From positions 2,418,001 to 2,482,000 of the forward strand of contig CAWGAJ010000001.1 in NCBI GenBank assembly GCA_963820545.1: a stretch of 64,000 nucleotides of DNA. The letters are read 5' to 3'. This document shows, piece by piece, positions 8,402 through 18,224 of the stretch. A model generated the notes under the pieces. That model ran no database searches. It was not told the DNA's origin and was given only the letters and a program-made list of their open reading frames with translations. The DNA is from CAWGAJ01 sp963820545. GTDB lineage: Bacteria > Planctomycetota > Planctomycetia > Pirellulales > Thermoguttaceae. The position numbers and the translations under genes are program-made. The stretch's first letter is position 1, and the number at the start of each line of letters is the position of its first letter.

Positions 8402-10576
8402 ATGTCCAAGCGCAAGAAATCTTCAGACCAGCACGTTCTTCAAACCCGGTCGGAAACCTTTGTACCACCGGCGCTCAGCCTTGGCGTGTTGACAGGAGTG
8501 GCGATCATCGTCCTGGCCGCCTTCCTCGCTTACTTTCCAGCCCTTAGCGGCGGGTTCGTTTTGGACGACAATCTGCTTCTGACGGAAAACAGCCTCATCA
8601 AGGCCTCCGACGGCCTGTGGCGATTTTGGTGCACCACTGAAGCAACAGATTATTGGCCAGCGAGCAATACCACGCTCTGGATCGAATGGCGCCTGTGGGG
8701 GATGAATCCCACCGGCTACCACGTCACCAACCTCATCCTGCACATTGTCGAAGCCTTGCTGATTTGGGGCATTTTGCGGATGTTGTCCATTCCCGGCGCT
8801 TTTTGGGCGGCGATGATCTTTGTTGTACATCCGGTGAACGTGGAATCAGTGGCCTGGATCGCGCAGCGTAAAGGCCTGCTGGCGATGTTGTTTTTCCTGT
8901 TATCGATAGTGTGTTATTTAAGGCAATTCTCAGCGAGTTGTAGCGCTAACGCCCAACATAGCAGGCACACTCCGTGTGCCGGTCCCGCATACAGAGTGCG
9001 CGGGCTACTTATAGGCCCTTGGTACTGGCTGAGCTTATTGGCATTCATGCTGGCGATGCTCAGCAAGGGCTCAGCGGCGATTTTACCGGTGCTGCTGTTG
9101 GGGATTGTCTGGTGGCGTCGCACGGGGACTGTCCCGATTTTCGCCTCAGCGAAAATGGGACTGTCCCCTTCGGTCTCGCGATGGGATCTGCTACGGACCG
9201 CACCGTTTTTCCTGGTTTCCATGGTGCTGACGTTGGTGAACTTATGGTTCATGAATCGGGCTCTGGGCGACGTGAACCGCAGCGCCGATTTTACCGAGCG
9301 TCTGCTGGGCGCCGGCGGCGTGGTGTGGTTCTACCTTTACAAGGCGCTTTTGCCGGTTGACTTGATCTTTGTATATCCGCAGTGGCGCATTGAGACCGAC
9401 AATTTGCTGTGGTGGTTGCCGCTGTTGGCCGCCTTGATCGTTACGTGGGCCCTCTGGCGATATAGAAAAGGCTGGAGTCGGCCGTTTTTGTTCGCCTGGG
9501 GATTTTTCTGTGTGGCGCTCATTCCGGTGCTAGGCTTTACAGACGTAGGTTACATGCAGCACTCGCTAGTAGCTGATCATTATCAGCACATTGCGCTCAT
9601 TGGAGTGATCACACTGGCGGCGGCGGGCTGGAGCGTGTGGCACGAGCGGGCGCGGGGGGCAGCGCACTGGGCGGCAATCATTGTCGCCATCCTGGCGGCA
9701 GGAACTCTTACATTTCTGACCTTCCGGCAAAGTGGGCTTTATCGCGACGCCATAACACTCTATCAGGCAACGCTGGAAAAAAATCCAGACTCTTGGCTGG
9801 CCCACAATAACCTGGGCACTGTCTTGAGTGATGCAGGCCGACTGCCGGAGGCAATCGAACACTACGAAAAAACCCTGAAGCTGAAACCCGACTACCCCGA
9901 GGCCCACAACAACATGGGCTTAGCTCTGCTCGATGCAGGTCGTCCTCAGGAAGCAATCGAACATTATCGGCAGGCCCTGCGCCTGAAACCCGATTACGCC
10001 GATGCCCATAACAACCTGGGCATTGCACTGGCCAAGATAGACCGACGCCGAGAGGCAATCAGACATTACCGGCAAGCCCTGCGCCTGAGGCCCGCTTACC
10101 CCGAGGTCCATAACAACCTGGGCCTCGCCCTGGCCGACGAAGGCCGGATTGAGGAGGCAATCAATAATTACCAGCAAGCCCTGCGCCTGAAACCCGATTA
10201 CCCTGACGCCCACAATAATCTGGGCAAAACATTGTTCGATTCAGGCCGACTGCAAGAGGCGATTGCACATTTCCAGCAAGCCCTGCGCCTGAAACCCAAT
10301 TACCTTGAGTGCCTTAACAACCTGGGTTGCGCACTGCTGCAAACGGGTCGGCCTCACGAGGCGATTGAACAGTTCCAGCAAGTGCTGCGGCTCAGACCTG
10401 ACTATATCAGCGCCTGTAACAATTTGGCATTGGCCTACGCTGAGATGCACCAATCCGCCGAGGCCATCGCCGCATCTCAGAAGGCCTTGGAACTTGCCCG
10501 CTCTCAAGGGAAAACGGCACAGGCCAAGGAAATTGAAGATTGGTTGAATGCCTATCGCGACAGCCTCTCGAAATAG
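8402..10576 (+). CDS. TMTC-like multi-pass membrane protein with TPR repeats, copy E
   Basis: 724 residues, seven TPR units. Carries both in-frame elements, the first in decayed form (RHTPCAGPAYRVRG, 8958-9008) and the second nearly perfect (TGTVPIFASAKMGLSPS, 9124-9168). The motif HPVNVESVAWIAQRKG varies from the usual RKN. The stop is followed directly by four heptanucleotide repeats (10577-10604). The glycosyltransferase-like role is inferred from the TMTC/GT-C resemblance of the membrane half; the TPR half probably binds a partner protein. Confidence 0.88.
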   Translation: MSKRKKSSDQHVLQTRSETFVPPALSLGVLTGVAIIVLAAFLAYFPALSGGFVLDDNLLLTENSLIKASDGLWRFWCTTEATDYWPASNTTLWIEWRLWGMNPTGYHVTNLILHIVEALLIWGILRMLSIPGAFWAAMIFVVHPVNVESVAWIAQRKGLLAMLFFLLSIVCYLRQFSASCSANAQHSRHTPCAGPAYRVRGLLIGPWYWLSLLAFMLAMLSKGSAAILPVLLLGIVWWRRTGTVPIFASAKMGLSPSVSRWDLLRTAPFFLVSMVLTLVNLWFMNRALGDVNRSADFTERLLGAGGVVWFYLYKALLPVDLIFVYPQWRIETDNLLWWLPLLAALIVTWALWRYRKGWSRPFLFAWGFFCVALIPVLGFTDVGYMQHSLVADHYQHIALIGVITLAAAGWSVWHERARGAAHWAAIIVAILAAGTLTFLTFRQSGLYRDAITLYQATLEKNPDSWLAHNNLGTVLSDAGRLPEAIEHYEKTLKLKPDYPEAHNNMGLALLDAGRPQEAIEHYRQALRLKPDYADAHNNLGIALAKIDRRREAIRHYRQALRLRPAYPEVHNNLGLALADEGRIEEAINNYQQALRLKPDYPDAHNNLGKTLFDSGRLQEAIAHFQQALRLKPNYLECLNNLGCALLQTGRPHEAIEQFQQVLRLRPDYISACNNLALAYAEMHQSAEAIAASQKALELARSQGKTAQAKEIEDWLNAYRDSLSK
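8958..9008 (+). repeat. Palindromic element type 2, decayed, in TMTC copy E
   Basis: Same 51-bp element; the second arm has diverged (gcatacagagtgcgcggg), reading frame kept. Confidence 0.7.
9124..9168 (+). repeat. Palindromic element type 1, in frame in TMTC copy E
   Basis: 45 bp, same ends and same site as in copy D; one base different in the left arm. Confidence 0.78.
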
Positions 10577-10604
10577 AGATTGGGGATTAAAGATTGGAGA
10601 TTAG
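10577..10604 (+). repeat. Heptanucleotide repeat (agattgg)n
   Basis: Four units: agattgg, ggattaa, agattgg, agattag, beginning at the stop of TMTC copy E. Shorter versions (gggattg, gggatta) follow the stops of other copies at 949, 3253 and 5754. Confidence 0.65.
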
Positions 10605-10620
10605 AAAAAAGGATTATAGC

Positions 10621-10690
10621 GATTAAGAGCGATCCGCCTAAAATCTTGGATAATAAACACAAGATACAACTCTTTTAAGTCCGCCCGTGC
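10621..10690 (+). promoter_or_regulatory. Conserved leader upstream of TMTC copy F
   Basis: Same leader as before copies C and D with a short deletion: agcgatccgcctaaaatc, aataaacacaagatacaac, tcttttaagtccgcccg. A remnant (aaaataaacacaag) is also seen just before copy G at about 13290. Confidence 0.4.
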
Positions 10691-13218
10691 ATGCCCAATC
10701 GCAAAAAACCTTTCAATAAAAATATTCCTCCGGCCCGACCGGCAATCTCTTTGCCATCGGCAACGAATCTTCGCGTACTGGCAGGAATAGCGATCTTCGT
10801 CTTGGCCGCCTTCCTCGCCTATTTTCCATCTTTAAGCGGCGGCTTTGTCCTCGACGATGACAAGCTTCTGACGGACAATAGCCTTATCAAGGCCTCGGAC
10901 GGCCTGTATCGACTTTGGTGTACTATCGAGTCCATAGACTACTGGCCGGTGAGCAATACCACGCTCTGGCTTGAGTGGCGCCTGTGGGGAATGAATCCGA
11001 CTGGCTACCATGTCACCAACCTCATTTTGCACATTGTGGCAGCCTTGCTGATTTGGGTCACTTTGCGGAAGTTATCCATCCCCGGGGCCTTCTTGGCAGG
11101 ACTGATCTTTGCCGTGCATCCGGTGAATGTAGAGTCGGTGGCCTGGATTGCTTCGCGGAAAAACCTGCTGGCGATGTTGTTTTTCCTGCTGTCGGTGCTG
11201 TGTTATCTAAAGTTCGAGATGCCGTCTTCATCTACACTGGATCGCCTCCATCGGAAAAATTTGCCCCTCGCCCCTCGTTCCTCGCCCCTTGCCTCTTGTT
11301 TATGGTACGGCCTGAGCTTATTGGCATTTATATTGGCGATGCTCAGTAAGGGATCGGTGGCGGTCTTGCCGGTGTTGCTGCTGGGGATTGTTTGGTGGCT
11401 GCGTCCTTTGACGAGATGGGACCTGCTACGGGCCGTGCCATTTTTCCTGGTCGCCGTGGCGCTGGCGGGAGTGAACGTGTGGTTCCAAACACACGGTTCT
11501 GGCGAAGTGTTCCGCAGCGCTAGTTTTACCGAGCGCCTGCTGGGCGCCGGCGGCGTAGTGTGGTTCTATCTTTACAAAGCGCTTTTGCCGCTTAACCTGT
11601 TTTTTGTCTATCCGCAGTGGCACATCGCGGTAAGCAATTTGCTGTGGTGGCTGCCGCTTGTGGCAGCCGTGGTCGTTACGTGGATGCTCTGGAGCTATAG
11701 AAAAGGCCGGTGTGGGCCGTTGTTGTTCGCCTGGGGATTTTTCTGTGTTTCATTGGTCCCGGTGCTAGGCTTTACAGACGTAGGCTTTATGCGCTTGTCG
11801 CTGGTGGCGGATCGCTATCAGCACATAGCCATCATTGGCATGATTGCCTTGGCGGGGGCTGGCTGGGACATCTGGCACGAGCGCGCGCAGGAGCATCCCG
11901 CACGGTGGCAACCATTGCCGCCCTCGTGGCGGTGGGCGCACTCATCTTTCTGACCTGTAAGCAAAGCGGTTTATACCGCGACGCCATAACGCTGTATCAG
12001 GCAACGCTGGAAAATAATCCAGAGTGTTGGCTGGCACATAACAACCTGGGCAGCCTGGTGTACCAAGCGAGTCGGCCGCGGGAGGCGATCGAATATTACG
12101 AGCAAGCATTGCGTCTAAAACCTGATTACGTCGAGGCCCACAACAACCTTTGCGCCGCCCTGCTCAAAATAGGCCGGCTGAATGAGGCAATCGAACATGG
12201 CCGGGAAGCCCTGCGCCGAAAAGCCGATTATCCCGAGGCTTACAACAATCTGGGTAATGCAATGTACAAAATAGGCCGGGTGCCGGAGGCGATCGAACTG
12301 TACCGGCAGGCCTTGCGCATAAAACCCGATTATTCCGAGGCCCACTACAACCTGGGTACTATTCTGTCCGAAACAGGCAGGCTTCCCGAGGCGATCGAAC
12401 AGTACCGGCTGGCACTGTGGTTGAATCCCAATTATCCCGAGGCCCATAACAACCTGAGTCTCGCCTTGGCCAATACCAACCAAGTGCAAGAGGCAATCGA
12501 ACATTGCCGGAAAGCCCTGCAACTGAAACCCAATTACTCTGAGGCCCACAACAACTTGGGCCTAGCTTTGGCCAAAGCAGGCCGGCCGCAAGAGGCCATG
12601 GAACATTACCAGCAGGCCCTGCGTCTGAATCCTGACAACGCCGAGGCCCACAACAATCTGGGCCTCATCCTGGCCAATACAGGCCGACTACAAGAGGCGA
12701 GCGAACATTACCAGCAAGCCCTGCGCCTGAGGTCCAATTATCCTGAGGTCCACAACAATCTGGGAAATGTATTGCTCCAAGTAGGCAGAATTCCAGAGGC
12801 AATCGAACATTACAGGCTCTCACTGCAATTCAAATCCGACATCCCCGAGGTCTATTTCAACCTGGGCGTTGCATTGATAAAAGCAGGCCAGCCACAGGAG
12901 GCAATCAACAATTTTCAGCAAGCCTTGAAAATGAATCCTCATGATCCCCTAGCCCATTACAACCTGGGAAAAGCACTGCTGCAAGCAGGTCGGCCTGAGG
13001 AGGCGATTGAACAACAACAGCAGGCCCTGCAACTGAAAGGTGATTTCCCAGAGGGCTATTACAATTTGGCCTTGGCCTATGCCCAAACAAACCAACCCGA
13101 CAAGGCCGCAGCCGCGGCCCAGAAGGCTATAGACCTTGCTCGATCCCAGGGGCAGACAGCACTGACCAAACAGCTTGAAGATTGGTTGAAATCGTATCGT
13201 GGCAGTCTGTCGAAATAG
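10691..13218 (+). CDS. TMTC-like TPR membrane protein, copy F, broken by a frameshift
   Basis: Residues 1 to about 400 (GGFVLDDD, HPVNVESVAWIASRKN, membrane segments) are in one frame from 10691. The remainder, from RARAGASRTVATI onward through eleven TPR units to SLSK, is in another frame ending at 13218. The switch lies near 11888 in a GCGCGCGC run; one missing base restores the family sequence (HERARGA...). Intact length would be about 840 residues, with the most TPRs of the array. No palindromic element is present; the variable loop has LAPRSSPLAS as in copy B, so B and F form a sub-pair. A sequencing indel is more likely than decay (see findings). Confidence 0.82.
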
Positions 13219-13235
13219 GGATTGTATGATAATAT

Positions 13236-13258
13236 GTTCCCAGGCAGAGCCCGGGAAC
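13236..13258 (+). repeat. GTTCCCA...GGGAAC palindrome
   Basis: gttcccaggcagagcccgggaac; related copies at 19798 and 45130. Confidence 0.5.
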
Positions 13259-13308
13259 AAGAATCACATAACGGCGAAGTTGTTATCAGAAAAATAAACA
13301 CAAGTTAT

Positions 13309-15404
13309 ATGCCCAAGCGCAGAAATCTATTAAGACCCATGCTTCTCAGGCCCGGCCGGGAACAACTTTTCTCTCGGCACTGCCTCTTAGTGCGTGGGCA
13401 GGAGTGGCGCTGCTTGTCGTGGCCGCCTTTCTTGCGTATCTCCCTGCTTTAAGCGGCGGGTTCATCTGGGACGACGACAGGCTATTGACAGACAACCGCC
13501 TTATCAAATCCGCCGACGGTCTGTACCGGATCTGGTGCACCACCGAAGCCATTGACTACTGGCCCGTGACCAATACCACGCTCTGGCTTGAGTGGCGCCT
13601 CTGGGCGATGAACTCTACCGGCTATCACGTCACCAACCTGATCTTGCACATTGCCGCAGCCTTGTTGATTTGGCTTATTTTGCGAAAGTTGTCCCTGCCC
13701 GGGGCTTTTTTGGCGGCCCTGATCTTTGCCCTGCATCCGGTGAACGTGGAGTCGGTGGCCTGGATCGCGCAGCGGAAAAACCTGCTGGCAATGTTGTTTC
13801 TGCTGCTGGCGATCCTCTGGTATTTAAGGCCCTTCTCCGCGAATTGCAGCGCTGACGCCCCACGTAGCGGGCACGCTCCGCCTGCCGGTCTACTTATAGA
13901 CCGTTGCTACTGGCTGAGCCTGCTGGCGTTCCTGTTGGCAATGCTCAGCAAGGGATCGGCGGCGGTCTTGCCAGTGTTGCTGCTGGGGATCGTGTGGTGG
14001 CTGCGCACGGGGACTGTCCCGATTTTCGCCTCAGCGAAAATGGGACTGTCCCCTTCGGTCTCGCGATGGGATCTAATACGCACCGCGCCGTTTTTTCTGG
14101 TCGCCGTGGTCTTGGCCGGGGTGAATATCTGGTTCCAGACCCATGGCTCGGGAGAAGAGTTCCGCAGCGCTAGTTTTACCGAGCGCCTGCTGGGCGCCGG
14201 CGGCGTGGTATGGTTTTATCTTTACAAGGCGCTTTGGCCGCTGAGCCTGGCTTACGTGTATCCGCAGTGGCACATTCAGACCGACAATTTATGGTGCTGG
14301 CTGCCGCTCTTGTCGGCCTTGGCGACTACGGCGGTGTTGTGGCGGTATAAAGCGAGCTGGGGCCGGCCGTTTTTCTTTGCCTGGTTTTTTTTCTGCGTGT
14401 CCTTGGTGCCGGTGCTGGGCTTCACGGACGTAGAATACATGCAGTGCTCCCTGGTGGCCGACCACTATCAGTACATCGCCATCCTGGGCGTGATTACTCT
14501 GGCGGCGGCGGGCTGGGACACGTGGCGTCGGCAGACGAGAGGCTTGGCCCGCTGGGGGGCCATCGGCGTGGCAATCGTCGCGGCAGGCACGTTCATGTTC
14601 CTGACTGGGCGGCAAAGCGGGCTGTATTGTAACGCCATAACGCTGTATCAGGCAACGCTGGCAAAAAATCCCGACAGTTATCTAGTCCACAACAGCCTGG
14701 GCATTGCGCTGAACAATGCGGATCGGCCGCGGGAGGCAATCGAACATTACCAGCAATCGCTGCGGCTTGAGCCCAACTTCGCCGATTCCCACAATAACTT
14801 GGGCAACGCATTAGTGCAAACAGGCCGGCCGCAGGAGGGAATCGAACATCTCTACCAAGCCTTGAAGCTCGAGCCAAACTATGCTGTGGCCCACAACAAT
14901 CTGGCCAACGCACTGCTCCAAACAGGCCGGCCGGAAGAGGCGATCGAACATTACCAGCAGGCCCTGCTGCGCAAACCTGACTTTTCTATGGCCCACTACA
15001 ACCTGGGCATTGCACTGCTGCAAACAAGCCGGCCCGAGGAAGCAATCAAGTATTTTCAACAGGCACTGCGGCTTGATCCGAACTATGTCGCGGCTCATAA
15101 TAACTTAGGCAATGCCTTGATCCAAGCCGGCCGGCCGCGGGAGGCAATCGAACATTATTGGCAGGCCCTAAAACTCAAACCCCATTTAGTCGAGGCCTAT
15201 TACAATCTGGCGTTGACCTATGCCAGCATACACCAATCAGCCGAAGCTATCGACGCGGCCCAAAAGGCACTGGACCTGGCACGCTCCAAAGGCCAGACAG
15301 CAGTGGTCAAAAAAATTGATGATTGGTTGACTTCCTACCGCAATAGCTTGTCAGAAATCCCCAAGGCACAACCTTCCGCCAAATCCGCTCCCCTGCCTCC
15401 TTAG
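13309..15404 (+). CDS. TMTC-like TPR membrane protein, copy G, frameshift near the start
   Basis: The family start MPKRRK... is at 13309, but after five codons the frame changes: one A appears to be missing near 13324 (cgcagaaatct), after which SIKTHASQARPGTTFLS continues in frame to 15404. If the gap is real, translation could begin at GTG 13404 (VALLVVAAFLAYLP). Contains GGFIWDDD, HPVNVESVAWIAQRKN, a shortened first palindromic element (13864-13893), an intact second one (14009-14053), six TPR units and an extended tail ending APLPP. It is the last copy of the array; a CATCCTGAGCG repeat follows. Confidence 0.82.
13864..13893 (+). repeat. Palindromic element type 2, half-deleted, in TMTC copy G
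   Basis: Only the first hairpin arm and the outer ends remain (gtagcgggcacgctccgcc ... gtctac). The loss of 21 bp keeps the frame. Confidence 0.6.
14009..14053 (+). repeat. Palindromic element type 1, in frame in TMTC copy G
   Basis: 45 bp, sequence as in copy E, at the same site (WWLRTGTVPIF...). Confidence 0.78.
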
Positions 15405-15480
15405 GATAAAAACGGCTGTCCGGGATGGAATCGGCATCAGGATGCTCTTAATTATTTCGAGCTCGTCCTAAAAGATTTAC

Positions 15481-15550
15481 CGTCATCCTGAGCGCAGCGA
15501 AAAAACTCCATATTGTATAACAGATTCTTCGCTGCACTCAAAATGACATA
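15481..15550 (+). repeat. CATCCTGAGCG-type inverted repeat pair
   Basis: gtcatcctgagcgcagcg and cttcgctgcactcaaaatgac form a 70-bp inverted repeat between the convergent TMTC copy G and the GH51 gene; it may terminate both. Confidence 0.6.
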
Positions 15551-15568
15551 CATATATTGGAATAATCT

Positions 15569-18007
15569 TTAAAACTTCAAGCGTAATACCGTGACCGAAT
15601 TGGCCGGAAATTTATGTTTAAAATCCTTGCCGGCGTTATTAATTGATTGCGCAACCGGTGATACTTGTGCGGGATTATCCAAAGTATTTTCATCCGTCGG
15701 CTTTTCCGCGGCAAGCACAATTGCCGCGGCCGAGGATTGAACTGCCTTTACTCCGGCCAGATGGATGTCGGTCTCCTGATCGATGAGTGAAACGTTCACG
15801 ACCTTAAGGATGACTTCATCCCCTGTTTTGTTCAAACCGGCAACGGCACATAAGGGTTGCATGACTGGATATTTCATGTCGTGGATCAGCTTGCCGTCGA
15901 GATAGCAACGCACCTCGGTCGCGGTGACTTCGATGCGGATATCGTACCAGCGATCGGTTTCAATCCGACCGGGAACCTCGTTGCTGATAATCACGTTTGC
16001 GGCGGTGGAAGTGCGTTGGATGGCATGTTTGGTATTACCCCAGCCGCCCAGATTCCACCACATGCGGTCTTTATCATCGAGAACGTTAAAATCGATGAGA
16101 AAGCCTTCGTTGCCGCTTATTTTTCGGGCTTTAAGGGTGAGGGTATAGTCGATCCAAGCAGGATCGCCGACCGTGGTCAGGCAATTATTTTCGTTGGATG
16201 TTTGTTGCAGCGCGCCATCCTTGACTTGCCATTTTCCGCGCACGAGTTTCCAGCCCTCAGTATCCTGGGAAAAATCACTGGTAAAGAGCGTCTGCTCGCC
16301 TTTGCTGACTTTGATATCCTTGAATTCCGCCTGGGTGGCCCAACTGCCTACGCCGATGGCGCCGTGTTTGGGATCGGCCGGCGGGGAAGTGATTTCAATG
16401 TTCACGGGCAGGATCACGTCGCCGCGATTTTCACTGAACATCTTTTGCACGTGGTACGATGGTATGCCGCAAACCCGCGAACTATCGAATTGAATCAGGT
16501 CGGGATTCCATCTTCTATCGTTTACGTTTACGAAAAGCGGCGCGTAAGAGGCCATGATGACCACGTCGGAATTGCGTTCCATGCCGGTCATGAAGGCGGC
16601 TTCGCCCACGGCCGCGCGGAGATTTCCCCGGCCGACGTTTTGCGTGACGGCATATTCGCCCACGTAAATTTTTTCGCCTTTGCGATCATAAGAATCATAT
16701 CTTTTGGCATTGTTGATAAAAAACTCCGGGTTGTTGTAATAATGCTCGTCGATAATTTCTATGGGCCGGTTGGTGGGCTTACCGTTCCAGAGATTGGCGA
16801 TCAATTTCATTTGCGGATACTTGGCCTTGATGGCGTCGTAAAACAGCGCATAACGCTCGTGGTAGGCCGGCCCGCCGTTCTCGTTGCCGATTTCCATGTA
16901 CTTGAGATTAAACGGCGCCGGATGTCCCGCTTTTGCCCGGAGCGAACCCCACTTGCTGTCGGCCGGGCCGTTGGCGTATTCGATGGCGTCCAAAGCGTCT
17001 TGCACATACTCGTCAACGCCCTCCACGGTTTTCGGCTGTTCCCGTTGTTCCTTGTGCGACATGCCGCAATTGATCACAAACAGCGGCTCGGCGCCGAGAT
17101 CCTCGCAGAGCTGAAGATATTCTTGGAATCCCAGTCCATTCGGGGAAAAATAGTTCCATAAATTCCACTGATTGCGCCGCTGGGCAAGATCGCCGATGGA
17201 GCGTTTCCAACGCACGGCATTTTCCAGTATTTCGCCTTCTACCCAGCATCCGCCGGGAAACCGCATAAATGCCGGATGAAGATTGGCAAGCATCTCGGCC
17301 AGGTCCAAACGCATTCCATTGGGCCGGTCTTTGAAAGTTTTGTGCGGGAAAAGCGATACCATGTCCATCCACAGCGTTCCCGGCTGCGATGCGCTGAGCA
17401 CCAGTCGGGCTTTTGGATCAGTGGCGTTGGAAGTCAAAGCGACTTGATAAATTTTCCATGGGGAATCGACTTGGCTGATCTGCGCTTGGGCATACGTTTT
17501 TTTACCATTGTCGCTCTCCAGAGTGACATTCACCGGGCCGGTAAATCCATCACCGCCGCGGAGTGCAACCGACAAATCGTACTGTGCATCTTTTACCACG
17601 CCAATGCCCCAGTAACCCTTGTTCGCCACGCCCACTTTGCCCTTGGAGCCGGGTTCGATTTTCAGTCGCAGCGAACGGGGATTGTTCTCGCCCATGGGAC
17701 TGGCAGTGTCGATAGCCATCTCACCCTTTGCCGAATCATCGGTCACCAGAGTCCAACGTTCGGGCTTATCCGAATTTTCGAACGAACGATTCTGCACCAA
17801 TTCGGCGTACAGCCCGCCGTCGCCGCCATGGTTGATCTCCTCGAAAAAAATGCCGTAAAGCATGGGACTGACTTTTATGCCCGGTTTATCAACCTGGACC
17901 GTTAACGAAGCGATCCCGCTTGTCACCGGCGCGTCAGCCGCCCATGAAGCAAATGTGACTCCAAGTATAACGAGCACCATAGCACAAATTGGCAAGTAGC
18001 GTTTCAT
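15569..18007 (-). CDS. Secreted alpha-L-arabinofuranosidase, GH51 family
   Basis: 812 residues from ATG 18007, chosen because CAGGAG lies 8 bases upstream; the ATG three codons earlier sits directly on that site. Signal peptide up to about residue 24 (cut after SWA). Then a carbohydrate-binding-type beta domain (about 60-215), the TIM-barrel domain with YMEIGNENGGP (general acid/base E376) and IYVGEYAVT (nucleophile E451), and a concanavalin-like beta domain (about 540-715) resembling 3-keto-disaccharide hydrolase/LamG modules, then a C-terminal beta tail. Expected to release arabinose from arabinan or arabinoxylan side chains outside the cytoplasm. Not in an operon with other sugar genes here. 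Confidence 0.9.
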   Translation of the reverse strand: MKRYLPICAMVLVILGVTFASWAADAPVTSGIASLTVQVDKPGIKVSPMLYGIFFEEINHGGDGGLYAELVQNRSFENSDKPERWTLVTDDSAKGEMAIDTASPMGENNPRSLRLKIEPGSKGKVGVANKGYWGIGVVKDAQYDLSVALRGGDGFTGPVNVTLESDNGKKTYAQAQISQVDSPWKIYQVALTSNATDPKARLVLSASQPGTLWMDMVSLFPHKTFKDRPNGMRLDLAEMLANLHPAFMRFPGGCWVEGEILENAVRWKRSIGDLAQRRNQWNLWNYFSPNGLGFQEYLQLCEDLGAEPLFVINCGMSHKEQREQPKTVEGVDEYVQDALDAIEYANGPADSKWGSLRAKAGHPAPFNLKYMEIGNENGGPAYHERYALFYDAIKAKYPQMKLIANLWNGKPTNRPIEIIDEHYYNNPEFFINNAKRYDSYDRKGEKIYVGEYAVTQNVGRGNLRAAVGEAAFMTGMERNSDVVIMASYAPLFVNVNDRRWNPDLIQFDSSRVCGIPSYHVQKMFSENRGDVILPVNIEITSPPADPKHGAIGVGSWATQAEFKDIKVSKGEQTLFTSDFSQDTEGWKLVRGKWQVKDGALQQTSNENNCLTTVGDPAWIDYTLTLKARKISGNEGFLIDFNVLDDKDRMWWNLGGWGNTKHAIQRTSTAANVIISNEVPGRIETDRWYDIRIEVTATEVRCYLDGKLIHDMKYPVMQPLCAVAGLNKTGDEVILKVVNVSLIDQETDIHLAGVKAVQSSAAAIVLAAEKPTDENTLDNPAQVSPVAQSINNAGKDFKHKFPANSVTVLRLKF

Positions 18008-18224
18008 AATCAGCATCTCCTGTTTACAAAAAAATGTAGTGAAACGGTTTTTATTAACTTATCGCATTTAGGGGGGAAAATCCAGTGCCCCCGACAGATT
18101 TTAATATGTCTCTGAAAGAGCCGTTGATAGCTGAAAGCTTGGGAGATTCTTTCCGCCTTGGGTGGACTCAGGATGACAGAAATGTAATGCAACTGGCTTG
18201 TAGGGCGGGGAAACTACGTTAAAT

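Noticed and set aside
11888..11888. Programmed frameshifting in TMTC copy F
   Set aside because: No slippery heptamer or downstream structure, and similar breaks occur in many unrelated genes in the window.
11710..13218. Separate TPR-only gene
   Set aside because: It is the continuation of copy F after a frameshift; its first residues up to about 11880 are out-of-frame translation of the membrane half.
15857..17161. Long open frame on the plus strand opposite the GH51 gene
   Set aside because: The minus strand has an unmistakable GH51 enzyme with catalytic motifs; the plus-strand product has no recognisable domain and no ribosome site.
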